From NCBI RefSeq assembly GCF_003671495.1, contig NZ_RCHN01000028.1, forward strand, positions 38,885-102,884: a stretch of DNA of 64,000 nt, written 5' to 3'. Source of the stretch: Ketobacter sp. (GTDB lineage: Bacteria; Pseudomonadota; Gammaproteobacteria; Pseudomonadales; Ketobacteraceae). Both the position numbers and the translations under genes were made by a program. Position 1 is the stretch's first letter; the number at the start of each line of letters is the position of its first letter. The notes below the pieces were generated by a model, which worked only from the letters and a program-made list of their open reading frames with translations, was not told the DNA's origin and did not search any database. This document shows positions 1 to 7,901 of this stretch, in pieces.

Positions 1-525
1 CTTTACGCCAAGGCCAGAGCCAAATGCATCGAGACGGACATGCCCATCGGTGGCATTGTGAAAGAGGCCGTCTGCAGCATCGCGGCCGGTGAGGTGCGAA
101 ACAGCCTGGAAGATTCCGTATTCCCCGACCCACAAACCTATATCGGAAACTATGTCACCAACGCCATCAACCTGGACGTGAGCTGTGCCCTGGTGTTCTT
201 CTCCTGGTGTCTGCAGTATGGCACCGACACCACCTACAGCTTTGATTCCGGGAATTCCCTGTACTACCACGCCTACATCAATAATGCCGGTAAATGGATG
301 GAGAATTTCGCGCTGAACAACGTACTCCAACAACCTTCCCTGCCCTGTGTGAGCCTGCAGCAAGCGGTGTTGAATGGGGATGCGGCCGCGGCCGGTACGG
401 TGGTGACCTCCACGAACCTGCTGGATGGACACACCTGTTTGATCCCCAACCCGTTTGACCCGAGTGAAATGATTACCATGGTGCTGGGAATGAACGTGGG
501 AATCCGTCAGTCCGGCGCGGAATAA
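1..525 (+). CDS. Hypothetical protein, probably 5'-truncated by the window edge
   Basis: I do not recognise this protein. The reading frame is open from base 1, and the first in-frame ATG is at 40, so the gene may begin upstream of the window. The visible part is about 160-175 residues, with several cysteines (for example in VSCALVFFSWC and LPCVSLQQ), aromatic-rich stretches and a mixed alpha/beta appearance. There is no signal peptide in view, no long hydrophobic segment and no familiar catalytic motif. A hairpin follows the stop codon, so this is the last gene of its unit. Codon use looks like that of its neighbours. Coding status is likely; function is unknown. Confidence 0.6.
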   Translation, partial: LYAKARAKCIETDMPIGGIVKEAVCSIAAGEVRNSLEDSVFPDPQTYIGNYVTNAINLDVSCALVFFSWCLQYGTDTTYSFDSGNSLYYHAYINNAGKWMENFALNNVLQQPSLPCVSLQQAVLNGDAAAAGTVVTSTNLLDGHTCLIPNPFDPSEMITMVLGMNVGIRQSGAE

Positions 526-543
526 CGCTTCCGCTGAGTCAAT

Positions 544-581
544 GAAAGCAGGGCGGCGTGCCAAGGCTCAGCCCTGCTTTC
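544..581. terminator. Hairpin between convergent genes, probable bidirectional terminator
   Basis: GAAAGCAGGGC (544-554) pairs perfectly with GCCCTGCTTTC (571-581), giving an 11-bp stem and a 16-nt loop. It lies between two convergent genes ending at 525 and 602. The T-tract is only three bases on either strand, so termination efficiency is uncertain. Confidence 0.55.
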
Positions 582-601
582 CGGTGGTTCACAATCGAGG
601 A

Positions 602-1180
602 TCAGGCCAGTCCCAGGGCCACCGCCAGACCTTTGTTGTCCTTGGTGGGGATGGTGGAACAGGTGCGCAGATCCTCCTTCTTCAGGTTGGGAATCCAGAA
701 CTGATAGGCTTCGATGCCACCGAGCACTTCAGGTACATAGTGGCCTTTTTCCTGAATTTTGATTTTCGCCTCAATGTTCTTGATCATCTGTTCCACCCGC
801 TTGCCCTTCTCGGCAGGACTGTAGGCCGGTTGCGGCTCGAACTGGCCCCATACCGCTTCCACCTCCTTGGTCAACGAGATTTCCTGGTAGTTATCCAACC
901 CATTCCAGTCCACCCGCACCGCCGACGCAAACCGCACCATGGCCTCAAAACTGATGCCATTCAGCTCGGCCTCTTTGTAGCGGCCCACCGCACCCAGCTT
1001 GTCCTCCCGAAACGGCCGTACCGGCGACCACCAGGGTGACACACTGTTTCCTCTGGCTTCATTCACAATGGGGTATTGAGACAATTTATACAGCCCTGTG
1101 CCTGCGGGAATCGTAATGATCTCGAACTGCCCGCCTTTAAACGCTTCTTTCACATAATCCGGAATATCAGACTTATTCAT
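602..1180 (-). CDS. Hypothetical protein, 192 aa
   Basis: I do not recognise the family. The protein is soluble, with no signal peptide or membrane segment. An N-terminal region reads AGTGLYKLSQYP followed by SPWWSPVRPF, a pattern that loosely recalls the first strand and WW region of ADP-ribosyltransferase-like folds. The other expected catalytic residues cannot be assigned, so no function is given. The C-terminal half is Lys/Glu-rich (about residues 105-150). The ATG at 1180 is preceded by AAGGG at suitable distance. It stands alone on the minus strand, with a long upstream gap and a hairpin beyond its stop. Confidence 0.6.
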   Translation of the reverse strand: MNKSDIPDYVKEAFKGGQFEIITIPAGTGLYKLSQYPIVNEARGNSVSPWWSPVRPFREDKLGAVGRYKEAELNGISFEAMVRFASAVRVDWNGLDNYQEISLTKEVEAVWGQFEPQPAYSPAEKGKRVEQMIKNIEAKIKIQEKGHYVPEVLGGIEAYQFWIPNLKKEDLRTCSTIPTKDNKGLAVALGLA

Positions 1181-1263
1181 CGCAAACCCTTATGAGGCCA
1201 CTGCGCCGTTGCAGATGACTGGTTAAAAAGTGAAGGTTCCGGATGAATAGTAGACGTCCGAAA

Positions 1264-1294
1264 CGGGTTAGTCATCATACCAAAGACTAACCCG
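1264..1294 (-). terminator. Perfect 10-bp inverted repeat downstream of the lipoprotein gene
   Basis: CGGGTTAGTC (1264-1273) and GACTAACCCG (1285-1294) are exact reverse complements with an 11-nt loop. The element begins 14 nt beyond the stop of the minus-strand lipoprotein gene. On the minus strand it is followed only by a short TTT, so it is a plausible but weak intrinsic terminator. Confidence 0.45.
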
Positions 1295-1307
1295 GTCGCA
1301 GTTTCCG

Positions 1308-1511
1308 CTATCGGGGCGGCTTGAGTCCCGCCAGCCCCTGCCCCGGCTTGGGGAGCTGAGCGCGGTCCGGCACCAGACCCGCCAGAGTCAGCGTGGGGGT
1401 TTCGGACAATTGCTTGTTTTCAGGCCCAGATCGACTACTGCTGCTGTCACCTCCGCAGCCAGTGAGTAAAAGCCCTGCACCCAAGAACAGTACTGGAAAA
1501 TAGTATCGCAT
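1308..1511 (-). CDS. Small lipoprotein, 67 aa
   Basis: A predicted small membrane-anchored lipoprotein. The start at 1511 is chosen because GGGAGGG precedes it and it gives a clean type II signal peptide: MRYYFPVLFLGAGLLLTGC, with the lipobox Cys at residue 19 followed by GGDSSSS. A longer frame extends upstream into the ycnI-like gene but lacks a signal sequence at its start. The mature part is short, Pro/Leu-rich and has no recognised domain. It begins 13 bp after the YcnI-like gene on the same strand, so the two are probably co-transcribed. A link to copper handling is only inferred from that neighbour. Confidence 0.65.
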   Translation of the reverse strand: MRYYFPVLFLGAGLLLTGCGGDSSSSRSGPENKQLSETPTLTLAGLVPDRAQLPKPGQGLAGLKPPR

Positions 1512-1524
1512 CGTCCCACCCTCC

Positions 1525-2271
1525 CTAATACTTAATCCAGAACACTTCACCGGGGTGAATCTGTTCCAAGGTGGATGCCTCTGCATCGTCCTCAATCAAT
1601 TGCTGGGTCACCGGATTGGGGCTGTAAGCCGCACTGCCTTTCCACACGATCTGGGCGTCTTTGAAAATACTCATATCGTGGAGGTGATCGGGAGCCGTGT
1701 ATTGATTCCATCCGGGTGACCGTGGGGGATACACAAACAAACTGGGCGCGGGCTTTTCACCGGCATCTGCACCCCCGCTGCCCCCACCATGATCGTGACT
1801 GCTGTTGATACCCACCCAGGCGGCGGTGGATTCCACCCCTTGTGTGTCGCGACAAAATTGAGTAGTGGGAAAGTGGTAACGCACGAATTCAACTGCCGGT
1901 AATTTGGTGCGAAAGCTCACTTCATAGGTATGGGAGTCCGAATCCAAAAGCTCGGCTTCCGGCTTCTCCCAAATCAACCGGGTGGGCAGCCCGGTATCCG
2001 CCTCGGCTTCAATGGTGGCATAACCGAGAGGGCCCAATACTGCGCGAACAGGCGGAAATCCAGCGGGCAACACCACTTCTACCCGATAGCTATCGGCCCC
2101 TTCGCATCCGTGCGGCACCGACAGGTCCACCTGATAATAGCCGTTGGCATAAGCCGTGCCCGAGGTCACCGAAACATGGGCATGGGTCAATTGGATGCAA
2201 CCCAGTAACAAAATCGTTCCCATCAACGCCTGCAACTGCGCAACCTGTGTCCTGTTCAAATTCATGTGCAC
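1525..2271 (-). CDS. YcnI-like (DUF1775) copper-binding periplasmic protein
   Basis: Members of the YcnI/DUF1775 family are exported proteins that bind copper, using the histidine exposed at the mature N-terminus. Here a hydrophobic leader (about residues 9-31, ending QLTHA) is followed directly by HVSV, so cleavage after Ala31 would leave His32 as the N-terminal residue, as the family requires. The body shows the family pattern GYYQVDLSVPHGCEG and the VVLPAGF region. At 248 aa it is longer than the core domain; the C-terminal third (SPGWNQYTAPDHLHD onward) seems to be an added segment ending in KY. The first Met is at 2271, with an alternative two codons in. A lipoprotein gene follows 13 bp downstream. 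Confidence 0.8.
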   Translation of the reverse strand: MHMNLNRTQVAQLQALMGTILLLGCIQLTHAHVSVTSGTAYANGYYQVDLSVPHGCEGADSYRVEVVLPAGFPPVRAVLGPLGYATIEAEADTGLPTRLIWEKPEAELLDSDSHTYEVSFRTKLPAVEFVRYHFPTTQFCRDTQGVESTAAWVGINSSHDHGGGSGGADAGEKPAPSLFVYPPRSPGWNQYTAPDHLHDMSIFKDAQIVWKGSAAYSPNPVTQQLIEDDAEASTLEQIHPGEVFWIKY

Positions 2272-2398
2272 TTCCTTTTGTTTATTGATTATAAGGAACG
2301 AAACGATACACAGGATGAGGTCAGTGCGGGATGCGACAAATTGCCTCAGGGCTGACCCGTGAACAATGTGAACAAATCATGACGCCAACGTGATACCC

Positions 2399-2427
2399 CT
2401 GTAATCGTTTTTACCACCCGCTGTAAC
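2399..2427 (+). promoter_or_regulatory. Candidate Pho box upstream of phoX
   Basis: CTGTAAT (2399-2405) and CTGTAAC (2421-2427) are two copies of a CTGTAA-type heptamer spaced exactly 22 bp, twice the 11-bp repeat unit of PhoB sites (CTGTCAT-like). The unit between them is poorly conserved. It lies about 107 bp before the phoX start. Finding a phosphate-regulated phosphatase downstream is the main reason to take the match seriously. Confidence 0.35.
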
Positions 2428-2533
2428 CTGCCTTTGCTACCGTTCGTTCCCGCAAAACCCCAGAGAGTCCATCTCCACCCTGAAACTCATCTTTATCAGT
2501 AGACAACAATAATTGCGATCCACGGAGAAACGC

Positions 2534-4132
2534 ATGTCTTCAACTATCAATCGCCGTAAGTTCATTCAACTGTCCAGCGTCGCCGCAGCCGGCACCATGG
2601 TTGCGCCACTGGGCCTGTTGAACTCTCGCATGGCCGAGGCGGCCGCAAGCTGCAACCTGGCCAGCTTTGCCGTCAATGGCTTCGGTCCGATCAATCCAAC
2701 GTTGCCCGAAAACACCCTGATGCTGGCCTCCCATCCCCGCGGGGACCTGTCCAACACGCCGCTGTTGCGGTTGCCGCAAGGTTTCCGTTACAGCGCCGTC
2801 AGCATCGTCGGCACACCCATGAGTGATGGCGTGCTGACCCCGGGCGACCACGACGGTATGGCCTGTTTTCAGGGCCGTCGCGGTGATGTGATCCTGGTGC
2901 GCAACCACGAGCTGAGCCCCACCGAAAACAAATACGGCAACAACCTGGGATGCCTGGCCCCGAACGGCAAACAGTACGACCCGTTCACCGGCAGCGCGGC
3001 CGGTCTGGGTGGCGGTGGCACCTCCACCGTGGTCATCAACCGTCACGGCCAGGTCACCCAGGATTACATCTCCCTGGGCGGCACCATCCGTAACTGTGCC
3101 GGTGGTCCAACCCCCTGGAACTCCTGGATCAGCTGTGAAGAAGACACCAGCCTGCCGGGCAGCACCAACACCAAGAAACACGGCTACTGCTTTGAAGTGC
3201 CCTCTCAGCTGGGCGAAGCCGTTGACCCGATCCCCCTCACCGCCATGGGCCGTTGCAATCACGAAGCCGTATCCGTGGATTCCAAAGACGGTTATGTGTA
3301 CCTGACGGAAGACCGCGGCGACAGCTGCTACTACCGCTATGTGCCCCGTAAGAAATCACATTGCTTTGGCAACCTGCAGGATAACGACGGCGACCTGTAC
3401 GCCATGGTGATTGAAGCCGGTCAGGTGGCACACTGCGACGGCGTATCTCAGGTGCCGGTGGCCAACTATCATAACGCCGATCTGGTGGATACCCGCGGTG
3501 TGCGCCGTGGTGCGCCCGCCAGCATGCTGCCGTTCCTGGGTCAGCCCTTGAAAGTGCGCTGGGTCAAACTGGAGGACGTTGATCCCGAGCAGGACACATT
3601 GCGCCAGGAAGCCCAAGCCAAAGGCGCTGCGGTGTTCTACCGCGGTGAAGGTGCCTGGTTCCATCAGGGTAAACACTACTTCGTGTGCTCCGGTGCCGGT
3701 GAAGCGGGAGAAGGGCAGGTGTACTGCTACGATCCCAAGCGCGAAACCATCACCCTGATCGTGGAATCCACCGACGAAAACCTGCTGGATGGCCCGGACA
3801 ACATGACCGTGGCCCGCGATGGCACCCTCTATCTGTGTGAGGATGGCAGCGGTGGCAGCGAAGGCGACGCCAACTACAGCCAGTACGTGGTGGGTGTGGA
3901 CGCCAGCGGCGGCCTGTTCCAGTTCGCCCACAACATCATTCCGGGCGACACCAGCGAATTCGCCGGTGCCTGTTTCTCCCCGGATGGGCGCTTTATGTTT
4001 GTGAACAACCAGGGCATGGGCATCACCTACTGCATCTGGCGCGAGGATCACCGTCCGATTTATCTGGAAACCGGCTATTCCCGCCGACCCGGACACGGTC
4101 GCGGTCGTGGTCGTGGTCGCAACTGGTTCTGA
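2534..4132 (+). CDS. phoX: PhoX-family alkaline phosphatase, Tat-exported
   Basis: PhoX releases phosphate from phosphomonoesters in the periplasm or outside the cell, using calcium and iron. The N-terminus carries a twin-arginine signal, NRRKFIQLSS, followed by a hydrophobic stretch and an Ala-rich cleavage region. The body has DUF839/PhoX features: DHDGMACF, LVRNHELSP, WNSWISCEED, GRCNHEAVSVD and a late ACFSPDGRFMFVNNQG. The ATG at 2534 is chosen over a TTG at 2513 because GGAGA precedes it at good spacing. The protein ends in an unusual arginine/glycine run (GHGRGRGRGRNWF). A strong terminator follows, so it is monocistronic. A possible Pho box lies upstream. Family assignment is firm; substrate range is not visible. 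Confidence 0.88.
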   Translation: MSSTINRRKFIQLSSVAAAGTMVAPLGLLNSRMAEAAASCNLASFAVNGFGPINPTLPENTLMLASHPRGDLSNTPLLRLPQGFRYSAVSIVGTPMSDGVLTPGDHDGMACFQGRRGDVILVRNHELSPTENKYGNNLGCLAPNGKQYDPFTGSAAGLGGGGTSTVVINRHGQVTQDYISLGGTIRNCAGGPTPWNSWISCEEDTSLPGSTNTKKHGYCFEVPSQLGEAVDPIPLTAMGRCNHEAVSVDSKDGYVYLTEDRGDSCYYRYVPRKKSHCFGNLQDNDGDLYAMVIEAGQVAHCDGVSQVPVANYHNADLVDTRGVRRGAPASMLPFLGQPLKVRWVKLEDVDPEQDTLRQEAQAKGAAVFYRGEGAWFHQGKHYFVCSGAGEAGEGQVYCYDPKRETITLIVESTDENLLDGPDNMTVARDGTLYLCEDGSGGSEGDANYSQYVVGVDASGGLFQFAHNIIPGDTSEFAGACFSPDGRFMFVNNQGMGITYCIWREDHRPIYLETGYSRRPGHGRGRGRGRNWF

Positions 4133-4156
4133 TCACGGGTGATAGAAGATAGAAGA

Positions 4157-4190
4157 GCCCGGCGCACGGTGAAGTTCGCCGGGCTTTTTA
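4157..4190 (+). terminator. Intrinsic terminator after phoX
   Basis: GCCCGGCG (4157-4164) pairs with CGCCGGGC (4177-4184) around a 12-nt loop and is followed by a T-run, 24 nt after the phoX stop. Confidence 0.85.
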
Positions 4191-4286
4191 CTCTCCCATT
4201 GCCATCCTCATTGTCATACAAGCAGCATGGATTTCCCCTCAAACTTGGATTATAAGTAAGTTTCCGGTGTACGGGGATTCAAGTCC

Positions 4287-5036
4287 ATGTCATCCATCCC
4301 ATCCAATTCACGCTGGCCTGCCCGGCTGGATCTGCTGCAAAGTGCCAGCGGCCTGGCTCTGGCCCTGTTCATGTGGGTGCACATGTTCCTGGTGTCATCC
4401 ATCCTGATCAGCAACGATGCCATGTACGCGGTGGCCAAGCTGTTCGAAGGTTACTATGTCTTTGGCCGTTCATATCCGTGGCTGGTATCCGCAGCAGCGG
4501 CCGCTATCCTCGTCTTGATCATGCTGCACGCCGCCCTGGCCCTGCGCAAGTTTCCCCAAAGCACCCGTCAATATCAATTATTCCTGGGGCATAAGAACCG
4601 CATGCATCACCCGGATACCACCCTGTGGTGGTGGCAGGTGGTCACGGGGTTTCTGTTGTTCTTTCTGGCGCCCATGCATTTGTTCGGCATGTTTTCCCAA
4701 CCGGATCAGATCGGACCCTATGCCTCGTCCTACCGGGTGTACAGCACGCACTGGCCCCTGTATCTGATTCTGCTGTTTGCGGTGGAGTTGCACGGCGCCA
4801 TCGGCCTGTATCGCCTGGCCATCAAATGGCTGAGTTTCCCCACCATGCCGGTGCCGGTGATGCGGAAGCGACTGAGTCTGTTGAAGTGGGGCATGAGTGC
4901 GTTCTTTATCATACTGGGGCTGTGCACTCTGCTGGCCTATTACCGATTGGGCAGCACCCTGCAGGATCAGCCGGGGGAGCGTTATCACCCGGTCACGCAA
5001 TCCCAATGCCCCACCAACAGCGAGGTGCTGTCATGA
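4287..5036 (+). CDS. frdC: Di-heme cytochrome b subunit of Wolinella-type fumarate reductase/succinate dehydrogenase
   Basis: This is the single membrane anchor of a quinol:fumarate reductase (or succinate:quinone reductase) of the di-heme, one-subunit type known from Wolinella and Helicobacter. It carries electrons between quinone and the iron-sulfur subunit. Five hydrophobic helices are visible. All four heme-ligand histidines of the Wolinella protein have counterparts: H32 (VHMF), H81 (LHAAL), H131 (PMHLF) and H169 (ELHG). Glu54 (KLFEG) matches the quinol-site glutamate, and Glu167 in AVELHG matches the proton-transfer glutamate. It is 249 aa, normal for the family. It overlaps frdA by four bases (ATGA), and the C-A-B order is also that of Wolinella. 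Confidence 0.93.
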   Translation: MSSIPSNSRWPARLDLLQSASGLALALFMWVHMFLVSSILISNDAMYAVAKLFEGYYVFGRSYPWLVSAAAAAILVLIMLHAALALRKFPQSTRQYQLFLGHKNRMHHPDTTLWWWQVVTGFLLFFLAPMHLFGMFSQPDQIGPYASSYRVYSTHWPLYLILLFAVELHGAIGLYRLAIKWLSFPTMPVPVMRKRLSLLKWGMSAFFIILGLCTLLAYYRLGSTLQDQPGERYHPVTQSQCPTNSEVLS

Positions 5037-7018
5037 AGATCCTGCATACCGATGTGCTGGTGATCGGAGGGGGTCTGGCGGGATTGCGCACCGCCATTGG
5101 TGCCCGCCGCCGGGGTTTGGACGTGTCCATTCTGTCACTGGTGCCGCCGAAGCGTTCCCATTCCGCCGCTGCCCAAGGGGGTATGCAGGCCAGCCTGGCC
5201 AATGCGGTGAAAGGTTATGGCGATAATGAAGACGTGCATTTTGCCGACACCGTACGCGGCAGCGACTGGGGTGCGGATCAGGATGTGGTGCGCATGTTCG
5301 TGCATATGGCGCCCAAGGCCGTGCGGGAACTGGCCCACTGGGGTGTGCCCTGGAACCGGGTACAAGGGGGCAAACACAACGTCATTATCAATGGCCAACC
5401 GGTAACGCTGGAAGAATCCGAAGCCGCCCACGGCCTGATTACCGCACGTAATTTTGGTGGCACCGCCAAGTGGCGCACCTGTTATGTGGCGGACGGCACC
5501 GGCCATTCCATGTTGTACAACGTCAGCGACCAGGCCATCGCCGCCAACATCCCGGTATTGGAACGCACCGAAGCCATGGCCCTGATCCACGACGGCCAGC
5601 GCTGTTACGGCGCCATCGTGCGCAACCTGATGACCGGCGAACTGTTTGCCCATACCGCTAACGCCACCTGCATTGCCACCGGCGGCTTCGGCCGCATCTA
5701 TCGCATCAGCACCAATGCCGTCATCAACGAAGGCATGGGGGCCGCCATCGCCCTGGAAACCGGTGTCGCCACCCTCGGCAACATGGAAGCGGTGCAGTTT
5801 CATCCCACCGGCATTTTCCCCGCCGGCATTCTGGTGACGGAAGGCTGTCGCGGCGACGGCGGCCTGTTGTTGGATGGTGATGGTCATCGCTTCATGCCCG
5901 ATTACGAACCGGAAAAAGCCGAACTGGCCTCCCGCGATGTGGTGGCCCGCCATATGGAATACCACATCAAACAGGGCAAAGGCGCCCGCTCCCGTTTTGG
6001 CGAACACCTGTGGCTGGACATCCGCCTGTTGGGGGAACAGCACATCAATCACAAACTGCGGGAAGTGAAAGAGATCTGCCAATACTTTCTCGGCATCAAC
6101 CCGGTGCATGAACTGATTCCCGTACGCCCGGCACAGCATTATTCCATGGGTGGCATCCGCACCGACGCCCACGGCCAGAGCCCACAACTGCAAGGCCTGT
6201 TCGCCTGTGGCGAAGCCGCCTGTTGGGACATGCACGGCTTTAACCGACTGGGTGGCAATTCCGTGGCGGAAACCGTGGTGGCGGGCATGATTGTGGGGGA
6301 ATCCATCGCCGATTACTGTTTATCGGAAGCAGGGCAGGGGATGATTGATACCGCACTGGTGAAACGCTTTTTGCAGCAGGAGCAGGATGCTTTGGATGGC
6401 ATCTGCAAATCCAAAGGCACAGAAAAAGCCAGTGAGCTGATCAAACAAATGCAAACCCTGATGACCGATTACGTGGGCATTTATCGGGATGGTACCAACC
6501 TGCAAACCGCAGTCAGTGAGCTGAAATCGTTATTAGAGCGTAGCGAAAGGGTCGGCCTGCAATCCAGCGCACCCGGTGTGAATCCGGAACTGGTGATGGC
6601 GTATCGCCTGCCACGGATGTTGAAGCTGGCCCTGTGCGTGGCACAGGGTGCATTGAACCGCACCGAAAGTCGCGGCGCCCACACCCGACTGGATTATCCG
6701 CAACGGGATGACAGCCAATGGCTGAAGCGCACTTTGGCCAGCTGGCCACTGGGTGCATCCAGCCCAACGTTGAACTACGAACCCATCGACATTATGAAAA
6801 TGGAATTGCCCCCGGGTTGGCGCGGCTATGGCAAAAAGGATTTTATTCCCCATCCGGATGCAGACACGCGACAACAGCAGGTGGACGCCATTCACCGTAA
6901 GACTCAAAATCGTTTCGAGCGTCAGCAGGCGCTGCTGCCGTTCCACCACCTGTTGCCCGAGAAATTCCACCAGAACAACGCCCGCTTTCAGGAAAACAGC
7001 GAAGGGGAATCCCCATGA
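5033..7018 (+). CDS. frdA: Fumarate reductase/succinate dehydrogenase flavoprotein subunit
   Basis: The catalytic FAD subunit interconverts fumarate and succinate. The dinucleotide-binding motif GGGLAG is at residues 12-17. RSHSAAAQGGM contains His43, the expected covalent FAD attachment residue. Substrate-region motifs include FHPTGIFP and RPAQHYSMGGIRTD. The start at 5033 is set by the ATGA overlap with frdC; the open frame reaches further upstream, but that part is the frdC gene read in another frame. The protein is 661 aa, close to the Wolinella-type FrdA and longer than the E. coli SdhA core. Direction of catalysis in vivo cannot be told from sequence. Confidence 0.95.
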   Translation: MKILHTDVLVIGGGLAGLRTAIGARRRGLDVSILSLVPPKRSHSAAAQGGMQASLANAVKGYGDNEDVHFADTVRGSDWGADQDVVRMFVHMAPKAVRELAHWGVPWNRVQGGKHNVIINGQPVTLEESEAAHGLITARNFGGTAKWRTCYVADGTGHSMLYNVSDQAIAANIPVLERTEAMALIHDGQRCYGAIVRNLMTGELFAHTANATCIATGGFGRIYRISTNAVINEGMGAAIALETGVATLGNMEAVQFHPTGIFPAGILVTEGCRGDGGLLLDGDGHRFMPDYEPEKAELASRDVVARHMEYHIKQGKGARSRFGEHLWLDIRLLGEQHINHKLREVKEICQYFLGINPVHELIPVRPAQHYSMGGIRTDAHGQSPQLQGLFACGEAACWDMHGFNRLGGNSVAETVVAGMIVGESIADYCLSEAGQGMIDTALVKRFLQQEQDALDGICKSKGTEKASELIKQMQTLMTDYVGIYRDGTNLQTAVSELKSLLERSERVGLQSSAPGVNPELVMAYRLPRMLKLALCVAQGALNRTESRGAHTRLDYPQRDDSQWLKRTLASWPLGASSPTLNYEPIDIMKMELPPGWRGYGKKDFIPHPDADTRQQQVDAIHRKTQNRFERQQALLPFHHLLPEKFHQNNARFQENSEGESP

Positions 7019-7782
7019 CCCAAGACAGCAAACAGCGTATTCCTGTAAATGAATCGGAACCCAATAGTCGACAACTGACCTTTGAAATTTTTCGCTTCAA
7101 CCCGCTGGACCCGGGCAGCGAACCCCACTTTGACACCTTCACCCTGGAAGAAACCGCAGGCATGACGCTGTTCATTGCCCTCAACCTGATCCGCGAAGAA
7201 CAGGACCCCAGCCTGCAATTTGATTTTGTCTGCCGTGCCGGTATCTGCGGCAGCTGCGCCATGCTCATCAACGGCCGACCCGACCTGGCGTGCCGCACGT
7301 TGACCCAAGCCCTGCCCAGCACCATCCGCTTGGCACCGTTACCGGTGTTCGAACTGATTGGGGATTTATCGGTGAACACCGGTAAGTGGATGCACGGCAT
7401 GAGCGAACGATTGCAGACCTGGGTGCACACCGAAACCGAACCGGATCTTGATGCCATGGAAGCGGCCATGGAGCCTGCCCTGGCGGAACAGATCTATGAG
7501 TTGGAGCGCTGCATTGAATGCGGATGTTGTGTGGCGGGTTGTGGCACGGCCGTAATGCGGGAGGCATTTGTGGGGGCCGTGGGGTTGAACAAAATGGCAC
7601 GGTTTCGCCTGGACCCAAGGGATGAACGAGACGATGGTGCGTTTTATGAGTTGATTGGCCATGATGACGGAATTTTTGGCTGCATGTCGTTGATGGGATG
7701 TCAGGATGTGTGTCCGAAAGCATTGCCGTTGCAGACGCAGTTGGCGTTTTTGCGCAGGAAGATGGCGTTTGCCGGGATCTAA
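7015..7782 (+). CDS. frdB: Fumarate reductase/succinate dehydrogenase iron-sulfur subunit
   Basis: This subunit relays electrons between the flavoprotein and the heme subunit. The [2Fe-2S] ligands are in CRAGICGSC plus a following ACRT. The [4Fe-4S] motif CIECGCCVAGC and a last set CMSLMGCQDVCPK for the [3Fe-4S]/[4Fe-4S] clusters are all intact. It is 255 aa, as usual. The start overlaps the frdA stop as ATGA, so frdCAB is one translationally coupled operon. No chaperone or assembly gene follows; the next gene is convergent across a terminator. Confidence 0.95.
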   Translation: MTQDSKQRIPVNESEPNSRQLTFEIFRFNPLDPGSEPHFDTFTLEETAGMTLFIALNLIREEQDPSLQFDFVCRAGICGSCAMLINGRPDLACRTLTQALPSTIRLAPLPVFELIGDLSVNTGKWMHGMSERLQTWVHTETEPDLDAMEAAMEPALAEQIYELERCIECGCCVAGCGTAVMREAFVGAVGLNKMARFRLDPRDERDDGAFYELIGHDDGIFGCMSLMGCQDVCPKALPLQTQLAFLRRKMAFAGI

Positions 7783-7833
7783 TGCAGTGATGAGGCAACC
7801 CAGTTTCATTCAGTTTATTGCAACTAGAAAAAT

Positions 7834-7864
7834 AAAAAAACGGCTGACAGTCCCCCATCAGCCG
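7834..7864 (-). terminator. Intrinsic terminator between frdB and the hydrolase gene
   Basis: CGGCTGA (7841-7847) pairs with TCAGCCG (7858-7864). On the minus strand the stem is followed by a run of seven U (the A-run 7834-7840), the classic form for ending the hydrolase transcript. On the plus strand CTTTCTT follows, so it may also serve frdB. Confidence 0.85.
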
Positions 7865-7901
7865 CTTTCTTCCAACCCTATGTCGAAGCAATTACCTCAA
7901 A

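Noticed and set aside
602..1180. ADP-ribosyltransferase assignment for the 192-aa protein
   Set aside because: Only the first strand pattern and SPWW are suggestive; no STS or ExE motif could be placed.
4625..5032. N-terminal extension of FrdA as an open frame
   Set aside because: This part is frdC read in another frame; FAD-domain similarity and the ATGA overlap place the start at 5033.
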